Positions 40,514 through 45,607 of a stretch of DNA of 45,607 nucleotides are shown here, piece after piece. Numbering within the stretch: the first letter of the stretch is position 1; each line of letters begins with the position of its first letter. The notes under the pieces are model-generated. The model ran no database searches and had not been told where the DNA came from. It saw nothing but the letters and a program-made list of their open reading frames with translations. The translations under genes and the position numbers were made by a program. This DNA is from Joyebacterum sp964521425 (GTDB lineage Bacteria; Joyebacterota; Joyebacteria; Joyebacterales; Joyebacteraceae), in NCBI GenBank assembly GCA_964521425.1, contig CAZFRO010000021.1:1-45607 (forward strand), given 5' to 3'.

Positions 40514-42112
40514 ATGCGCACGGGAACACGTGTCGTGCTCGCCTCTGTAGTAGCCGCGATTGTCATCGCGCCGGTCATCTTCGCCTCATCCCGAACAGCA
40601 CTGCCGACATCGCGAGACATCGATTGGTACGGATGGTGGCACGACGACGGTGAGTTGGTCCTTCATGTCAGCAACCTTGGCATCCTGGGAACGTTCGGTT
40701 CCGACGATGGAGCGTCGGGTGAGTGGCCGGACGGTAGTGGTTACGAACACCTCTATGTGGCCGGGCTGTGGGTAGGAGCAAAGATTGATGGGGATCCGCA
40801 CGTTACTGCTGGCGCTTACCAGACTGAGTTTCGCCCAAGGCTCGAAGACCCGATCTTCCACATCTACACGGGTACCGGATACGCTCCTCCGGGGTTCCGG
40901 TTCCATGACGATGACGGTGATGGTCTGATCGATGAGGAGCGCCTCGATGGCATCGACGATGACGGCGACGGTTTGATCGATGAGGACTACGGCGGCATCT
41001 CCAGAGAGATGTACGCACGGACGTACTTCGACACCGTTGATCTCGGGGAACTACCCCCGCCGGAACCGCACACGCCAATAGGCATCGAGGTGCACGAGGA
41101 AACATTTGCCTGGGGCGAGGATGACCGTGATGACTTCGTCGGCTTGAGATACCACATCACGAATATCTCCGGAACTCCGATTGACGACGTCTTTGTCGGC
41201 CTCTTGGGAGATCTCGATGTGGGGTTTGGTGAAGCCATGAACTGGGTCGATGATACGGCCGGGTACATCGACACGGTGGCCGCGCCGGGGCTTGAGGGCC
41301 ACTACCCTCCAGTGAGGATTACGATGGTGTACGCGGCGGATGCCCCGGGTGGCGATGACGGTGATTGGGACGGTCTCATCGGCCTCGTGCTCCTTGGCCA
41401 CCCGACCGACCCGGCCGGGGTGAACGCCCCGGTCTCTGTTGAGCCCCATGCCGTCAGAGCTTGGTGGCAGACGGGCGGATATCCCGGCGATCCATCCAAC
41501 GATGCGGAGCGGTACCTCTTTCTCAGCGAGCCCGGCATTCATGTGGACCACCTTGAACCCAAGGATTGGCGAACCGTGATCTCCGCCGGGCCGTTCAGCG
41601 ACGTCCAGGATGGCGACACCTTAGTGGTCGATTTCGCTGTCGTGTGCGGAGCCGGTATGGACGACCTCCTTGCGCACGCCGCAACGGCCGCCACGATCTA
41701 CAGTGGGTACTACCACAAGAAGCTCGGTCGCCAGGTCCGCTGGGCCTTGATCGACGACTACATCCCTACCTGGTGGCAGTCAGCGGGAGGCTCGTTGCTT
41801 GCGGCTGAGGGACGAGGCGGAGTGGACATCGATGGGGCCGTCTATCTGGCGCCTCCGGCTCCGAACCCCTTCCGGGACGCATGTCACCTTGGATTCTCCA
41901 TCCCCAACCGAGCACACGTCGAATTAGCCGTGTACGATGCGGGAGGACGAAGGGTCGCGACGATCATTGATGCAGTATTGTCCTCGGGAATGCACGAGGC
42001 TCAATGGAATGGTCGTGGCATCAGTGGCGAAAAGGTTGCCGCAGGCGTCTACTTCATTAGACTCCATACTGCGGACACGGAGGTTTCCTCGAAGATAGTG
42101 GTTCTCCGCTAG
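40514..42112 (+). CDS. Exported protein with Asp-rich Ca-binding-like repeats and FlgD-like sorting domain
   Basis: A 533-residue secreted protein of unknown function. ATG 40514 (AAGGAG seven bases upstream) gives a signal peptide ending near FASS. Residues 130-160 hold two copies of DDDGDGLIDE, the Asp-loop type seen in dockerin and thrombospondin-3 repeats that bind Ca2+. The middle is a beta-rich domain of no recognised family, with many Trp and Asp-Gly turns. The last 85 residues (PPAPNPFRDACHLGFSIPN, YDAGGRRVATIID, AAGVYFIRL) are a FlgD-like/type IX-style C-terminal domain, as in the C25 peptidase. Confidence 0.75.
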   Translation: MRTGTRVVLASVVAAIVIAPVIFASSRTALPTSRDIDWYGWWHDDGELVLHVSNLGILGTFGSDDGASGEWPDGSGYEHLYVAGLWVGAKIDGDPHVTAGAYQTEFRPRLEDPIFHIYTGTGYAPPGFRFHDDDGDGLIDEERLDGIDDDGDGLIDEDYGGISREMYARTYFDTVDLGELPPPEPHTPIGIEVHEETFAWGEDDRDDFVGLRYHITNISGTPIDDVFVGLLGDLDVGFGEAMNWVDDTAGYIDTVAAPGLEGHYPPVRITMVYAADAPGGDDGDWDGLIGLVLLGHPTDPAGVNAPVSVEPHAVRAWWQTGGYPGDPSNDAERYLFLSEPGIHVDHLEPKDWRTVISAGPFSDVQDGDTLVVDFAVVCGAGMDDLLAHAATAATIYSGYYHKKLGRQVRWALIDDYIPTWWQSAGGSLLAAEGRGGVDIDGAVYLAPPAPNPFRDACHLGFSIPNRAHVELAVYDAGGRRVATIIDAVLSSGMHEAQWNGRGISGEKVAAGVYFIRLHTADTEVSSKIVVLR

Positions 42113-42179
42113 CGGTCACCCGCACACTTGGTGGCTTGACTGTGGTGTGGTGGCGGCGAGCACTCTCGGCACAAACAGA

Positions 42180-42218
42180 CAGGGCCCGGGCTTCAGCTCC
42201 TCCGGGCCCTGCTCTCTT
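42180..42218. terminator. Bidirectional terminator, FlgD-tailed protein / hflX
   Basis: A 10-bp stem (CAGGGCCCGG at 42180-42189 with 42202-42211), a 12-nt loop, then CTCTCTTGT on the plus strand and TCTGTTTGT on the minus strand. It lies between the two converging genes. Confidence 0.7.
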
Positions 42219-42250
42219 GTGTACGAGGCGAACTGGATCCATCAACACGT

Positions 42251-43504
42251 TCAACGCCCAACCACACCGATCTTCCTCAGGCGCTCCGCCTCAGGTTTTG
42301 AGAGGCGCACGCGCATCACGGTCGATTCATCCCCCACTTCTTTCGACAGCACCTCGCCCAGCTCGTGAAACAGAGCCATGGTCCTGCCGTCGCTGTTCGA
42401 CACGGTCGCCTCGATGATCTCCTCCAGATCCTCCACGAAGGCGCGGATCGCCTCCCGTACATCATCGAGCCCCGAGCCCTCTGTTGCGCTCGTAAATATC
42501 GCGCCCGGATACATCCTCCCAAGACGGTCGAGCGCTCCATCGTCATGCACGCGGTCGATCTTGTTGAACACGATCCGAGTCGGCTTGCCGCGCGCCCCGA
42601 TCTCCGAGATCACGCTGTCCGCCAGGTCCAGATAACGCTCGCAATGAGGCCGCGAGACGTCAACCACGTGTAGCAGGAGATCCGCGTCCGCGACTTCCTC
42701 AAGTGTCGCGTGGAAGCTGCTGACGAGATGATGTGGCAGCTTCTTGATGAGCCCAACGGTATCGGTCAAGAGCGCCGCATGTCCGCCCGGCAGGTCGATC
42801 TTGCGCGTCGTCGCATCGAGCGTCGCAAAGAGAAGATCCTCTGTGGGCACGCTCGCTCCGGAGAGCGCGTTCATGAGCGAGGACTTGCCGGCGTTTGTGT
42901 AGCCCACGAGCGCCACACGCGTCATGGTGCTTCGCTGCTTGCGTTGCTCCGCTCGGTCCACCTCCACGCCCTTCAGCGTCTTCTTCAGTACTTTCACGCG
43001 CTGCCGGACGAGGCGGCGATCACTCTCGAGCTGGGTCTCTCCCGGACCCCTCGTGCCTATCCCACCGCCAAGACGCTCAAGGTGATCCCACAACCGTTTC
43101 AGGCGAGGGAGTTCATACTCGAGCTGTGCAAGCTCAACCTGCGCCCTAGCCACCTTCGTCTGCGCCCGCCTGGCGAAGATGTCGAGGATGAGTTCCGTCC
43201 GATCGATGACCTTTATCTCAGAGGCCGCCTCAATCTCCCTGCCCTGTGAGGGCCTCAGCTCGTTGTCGAATATGAGCAGATTGGCATCGTGGACGTCAGC
43301 CGCTCGTTTGATCCGTTCAATCATGCCACTTCCAACATACGTCTTGCCGTCTATTCTCGTCCGGTTCTGGACGAAGCGATCGATGATGGTCGCCCCGGCT
43401 GTCCGTGCAAGCTGCGCAAGCTCGTCCAGCGACTCGTGCTCATCCTCGACCGATGTGTCGGGCAGGCTGATCCCAACAAGGATCGCCCGCTCGTTCTTTG
43501 GCAT
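42251..43504 (-). CDS. hflX: Ribosome-associated GTPase HflX
   Basis: A 417-residue GTPase that binds and can split stalled ribosomes. The N-terminal domain (DELAQLARTAGATIIDRFVQ, YVGSGMIERIK, IFDNELRPSQGREIE) and the linker GGGIGTRGPGETQLESDRRLV are HflX-specific. The G domain follows with GYTNAGKSS, DTVGLIKKLP and NKID. Start: ATG 43504 fits the family; the frame stays open into the lipoprotein gene upstream. The nearest GGAGG is 21 bases upstream, so the ribosome site is unusually distant or weak. It follows the LEA-like lipoprotein gene by 50 bases and is probably in its operon. Confidence 0.95.
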   Translation of the reverse strand: MPKNERAILVGISLPDTSVEDEHESLDELAQLARTAGATIIDRFVQNRTRIDGKTYVGSGMIERIKRAADVHDANLLIFDNELRPSQGREIEAASEIKVIDRTELILDIFARRAQTKVARAQVELAQLEYELPRLKRLWDHLERLGGGIGTRGPGETQLESDRRLVRQRVKVLKKTLKGVEVDRAEQRKQRSTMTRVALVGYTNAGKSSLMNALSGASVPTEDLLFATLDATTRKIDLPGGHAALLTDTVGLIKKLPHHLVSSFHATLEEVADADLLLHVVDVSRPHCERYLDLADSVISEIGARGKPTRIVFNKIDRVHDDGALDRLGRMYPGAIFTSATEGSGLDDVREAIRAFVEDLEEIIEATVSNSDGRTMALFHELGEVLSKEVGDESTVMRVRLSKPEAERLRKIGVVGR

Positions 43505-43554
43505 GTATTTCTTCTTTATGGTGAACCTCCAGACCGGGCCGCCGCGCGGCGCCT

Positions 43555-44031
43555 CTATAGATTCGTCAGTCCGGAAGGCGTGTGTATCGTCCCACTCTCC
43601 GAGAACGGGAAGACCTTCGTAATGGGACCCTTCTTGAGCTCCACACTGCCCTCGAACTGCCATTCGTGCTCACTGTCATCGAACATGCTATCGAGAACGA
43701 TCTGGCCACCCTTCCATCTCAGAACAAAGGGTACCCTGACCTCGACGCTGCCTCGCGCAGGAACGGGAACGCTCTCGCTCCACTCCCCCTGGGCCAGCTC
43801 GACTCCGTCTCCGTAGATCCTGTACTCTACTTGCTCGATGCTTGCACTGAAGTCGTTCGGATTCTCCACACGAGCCATCATTTCAAACCTGAGCCCGTCA
43901 CTCGAGATCCCTGCGAAGTCCACATCAACCAGAGTGACATCCGGCTCCTTGAAGCTCGAGCACGACGACAGCGCCATGGCGATCGCCAAGATCACTACGA
44001 GAAGACCGCTACGATATCCCCGTGTCCTCAT
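43555..44031 (-). CDS. LEA-14/WHy-domain lipoprotein
   Basis: A 158-residue lipoprotein. ATG 44031 has GGAGG 8 bases upstream. The signal ends in a lipobox (ALSSC), so the Cys would be lipidated and the protein anchored in a membrane. The rest is one late-embryogenesis-abundant type 2 (WHy) domain: VTLVDVDFAGISSDGLRFEMMARVENPNDFSASIEQVEYRIY, then a polar beta-sandwich. Such domains are linked to desiccation or stress tolerance in plants; the role in bacteria is unclear. It is 4 bases after the protease gene. Confidence 0.85.
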   Translation of the reverse strand: MRTRGYRSGLLVVILAIAMALSSCSSFKEPDVTLVDVDFAGISSDGLRFEMMARVENPNDFSASIEQVEYRIYGDGVELAQGEWSESVPVPARGSVEVRVPFVLRWKGGQIVLDSMFDDSEHEWQFEGSVELKKGPITKVFPFSESGTIHTPSGLTNL

Positions 44032-44035
44032 GGTG

Positions 44036-44515
44036 CTAACCTCCGTGCAGGCCAAGAATCTGTAACAGCACATCCGTCACTGTTCCGATGGCGAGCGTCA
44101 CCGCAGGCGTCAGCTCTCCGTCCAATGCTGTGTTCGCTGCCTGGATCGCGATGAGTTCCGCCCTATAGCTCGTGTCCTCGGAGAGCGCCTTCATAAAGAG
44201 CCCTAGAGGCGCCGAGTGCGTTCCTATCATGAGACCCCCGATATCGTCAGGGGTTACAAGCCGTATCTCCCCCGGTGCGCCGCCGAAGTCAGCGGCGTCG
44301 ACGAATATCAGCGTCCCGGCTTCCGCCCGGCGAATCGGACCGATGTAGTTCTCGGGTGTCTGTCCGACATCGAAGGCGCGCTCCGGATGGAATTCGGCTA
44401 GGCGGCGTGCAACAAGACAGCCGGCTCCGTCATCGGCGCGCATCGTGTTACCGACGCCAAGAACGAGCACATCTCCATCTATCACTGCCTGGAGCTTTTC
44501 GAATAGCGCGTGCAC
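44036..44515 (-). CDS. Hydrogenase-maturation protease (HyaD/HycI family)
   Basis: A 160-residue endopeptidase of the family that trims the C-terminus of NiFe-hydrogenase large subunits after nickel insertion. Conserved features: VLGVGNTMRADDGAG, VGQTPENYIGPI, VDAADFGGAPGEIRLV, GTHSAPLGLF and ELIAIQ, with the expected acidic/His nickel-sensing residues. The GTG at 44515 has GAGGG upstream; the frame is open to 44563. No hydrogenase subunit or other hyp gene is in the window. It sits in front of a lipoprotein and hflX, probably one transcript. Confidence 0.85.
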   Translation of the reverse strand: MHALFEKLQAVIDGDVLVLGVGNTMRADDGAGCLVARRLAEFHPERAFDVGQTPENYIGPIRRAEAGTLIFVDAADFGGAPGEIRLVTPDDIGGLMIGTHSAPLGLFMKALSEDTSYRAELIAIQAANTALDGELTPAVTLAIGTVTDVLLQILGLHGG

Positions 44516-44654
44516 TGTTCCCTCGCGTCGACAGTGAAGACTACTCTCGGGGTGTGTGACCACCGATGGGTGTTGCTTGCGTCGCTCGATTCAACCACAT
44601 AGGGGTCGGCTGGCCAAGATCAGATGGCCTGGCACCGTGATTCCGGGGGATCTG

Positions 44655-45207
44655 TCAGTCGAGGACTTCTCTGATTGTACCGAGGAGATCGACCAGAGAG
44701 TAGGGCTTCTGAAGGAAACGAAGCCCCTTGTCGTTGATGGTCGTCCATTGGGCTTTTTCGTCGGTATAGCCACTGCTCAGGAGAATACCAAGTCCCGGGT
44801 CGAGAGAAAGGAGTTCCTCGACAAGCTGGACACCGCTCTTCCCGGGAAGCACAACATCGCTAAACACAGCGTCGAACTTCCCGCTCTCCTGCTTGTAGAC
44901 TTCGAGACCTTCCTCAGCACTTCCGACATCGAGCATATTGTATCCCCTGTCACGCAGGACCTTGCATGCAAAGTCCCTGACCACATCCTCATCCTCCACA
45001 ATGAGAATACGCTCGTTGTGCTCGGAGAGGTCCTGCTCGATCGGCGCGTGCTTCTCCTGCTTCTCGCTTTCACACTCCGCGATCGGCAGATAGACACGGA
45101 ACTCGGTTCCCTCCCCCGGCTCACTGTCCACGTCGATCCAGCCCTTGTGCTGCTTGACGTTCCCGTAGACAACCGACAGGCCAAGGCCCGTGCCCCGCCC
45201 CTTCTGG
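44655..45207 (-). pseudogene. Hybrid histidine kinase-response regulator, cut by an IS element
   Basis: Only the end of the gene is left. It begins inside the ATP-binding domain at the G2 box (KGRGTGLGLSVVYG, then HKGWIDVDSEPGEGTEFRVYLP). It continues into a full receiver domain (ILIVEDEDVVRDFACKVL, phospho-acceptor Asp in FSDVVLPGKSG, Lys in FLQKPY). The codons upstream of SQKGRG are not kinase-like; the normal FEPFFTTK segment is replaced by the left end of the IS256-family element. The rest of the kinase, with its sensor, would lie beyond the element, outside the window. Confidence 0.8.
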
Positions 45208-45607
45208 GAGTGTAACGTTCTTTCTGTAATTTGGGATGAGCCGGAGAGCAGGCCGGCGGTTTTGGGTTGAAGAAGTGGGCCACATCCGCTCTTCTTGTAG
45301 GTGATGTTTTCGAGGACACCCACCAACAAGGAGGTGCGAGAGATGACCCACGGAGTCGATTCTAATGCAATCGAGCAGGTCGTGGAAGTACTGATTGACG
45401 AGGGTCTGGAAGGGATGTCGAGAGCGTTCGCGATCCTGATGAACGAGGCGATCGCGGAGATGTACGTTCAGGGTGTATCGACCCGTCGCGTTCAGAAGAT
45501 CACAGAGAAGCTGTGCGGGCTCGATGTGAGTTCGAGCGAGGTGAGCCGGGCTGCAGCGCTTCTTGACGACGAGCTCGAGTCGTGGCGAAGTCGGCGGATC
45601 GACGAGA
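45208..45607 (+). mobile_element. IS256-family insertion sequence, left part
   Basis: Starts about where the kinase coding sequence stops (GAGTGTAACG near 45207-45216, a likely terminal repeat) and runs off the window end. It contains a leader of about 130 bases and the transposase gene. The right end is not seen, so the exact border is not fixed. Confidence 0.75.
45343..45607 (+). CDS. IS256-family (mutator-type) transposase, 3' partial, internal deletion
   Basis: Starts at ATG 45343 with AAGGAGG 8 bases upstream. The N-terminus (MTHGVDSNAIEQVVEVLIDE, then GMSRAFAILMNEA) is typical of the family. The later part (AEMYVQGVSTRRVQKITEK, LCGLDVSSSEVSRAAALLDD) is as well. In relatives I know, about 65-70 residues lie between these two blocks, including the PYERTE..GYANGFK stretch and the RSE.AL.LA segment; here NEA joins IAEMY directly at about 45445-45455. 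The frame is kept. The catalytic DDE core would follow beyond the window, so activity cannot be judged. Confidence 0.8.
   Translation, partial: MTHGVDSNAIEQVVEVLIDEGLEGMSRAFAILMNEAIAEMYVQGVSTRRVQKITEKLCGLDVSSSEVSRAAALLDDELESWRSRRIDE

Noticed and set aside
1..45607. tRNA genes, rRNA genes, CRISPR arrays, prophage or riboswitches
   Set aside because: I looked for cloverleaf T-loop sequences, regularly spaced repeats and known aptamer cores and found none I could support.

Overview
The window is bacterial chromosomal DNA with high GC and dense, short-gapped genes on both strands. Two exported proteins (30778-34476 and 40514-42112) end in FlgD-like, type IX-style C-terminal sorting domains. One of them is a C25 (gingipain-type) peptidase. 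This points to a member of the Fibrobacteres-Chlorobi-Bacteroidetes superphylum or a related candidate phylum. The sequence alone does not name the organism. Most genes are housekeeping or secretory; there is no phage, CRISPR array or rRNA/tRNA gene that I can see.

Layout. 1-5.7 kb: the end of a DUF2079 membrane protein, glutamate dehydrogenase, a double-domain RsmC-like methyltransferase and a lipid-flippase-like membrane protein. 5.9-12.3 kb: a pectate-lyase-like beta-helix protein, a DUF1648 membrane protein, a nucleoside phosphorylase, a TGS-domain GTPase, a PLP enzyme, and a second, frameshifted beta-helix protein. The two beta-helix proteins share the same C-terminal tail, SWGxIKAMYR. 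12.5-17.9 kb: an iron-uptake operon (DtxR-type regulator, small Cys-rich membrane protein, FeoA with an Arg-rich tail, FeoB) followed closely by an exported prolyl oligopeptidase. 18.2-24.1 kb: a metallo-beta-lactamase-fold hydrolase, a VOC protein, an amino-acid permease fused to a PTS EIIA-like domain, an ester cyclase, a decayed HAD phosphatase and a GAF-GGDEF diguanylate cyclase. 24.4-29.8 kb: NAD synthetase, two tandem M29 aminopeptidases, an MscS channel and UspA. 29.8-37.9 kb: trehalose-phosphatase, the C25 peptidase, endonuclease IV, a Bcp peroxiredoxin and a GNAT protein. 38-44.5 kb: transketolase with a histone-H1-like Lys/Ala/Pro tail, the second FlgD-tailed protein, HflX, a LEA-14-like lipoprotein and an orphan hydrogenase-maturation protease. 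44.6 kb to the end: a hybrid histidine kinase cut by an IS256-family element whose transposase appears to have an internal deletion and runs off the window.

I do not see a clear multi-gene new system. The signals most worth following are the short shared tail on the beta-helix proteins (a possible second export or anchoring signal beside the FlgD-like one), the basic tails added to otherwise ordinary enzymes (transketolase, FeoA), and a repeated pattern in which the last codons plus stop of a gene are tandemly duplicated (7.0 kb and 37.8 kb). Three genes show decay: the frameshifted beta-helix, the HAD with an in-frame amber codon, and the IS-interrupted kinase.
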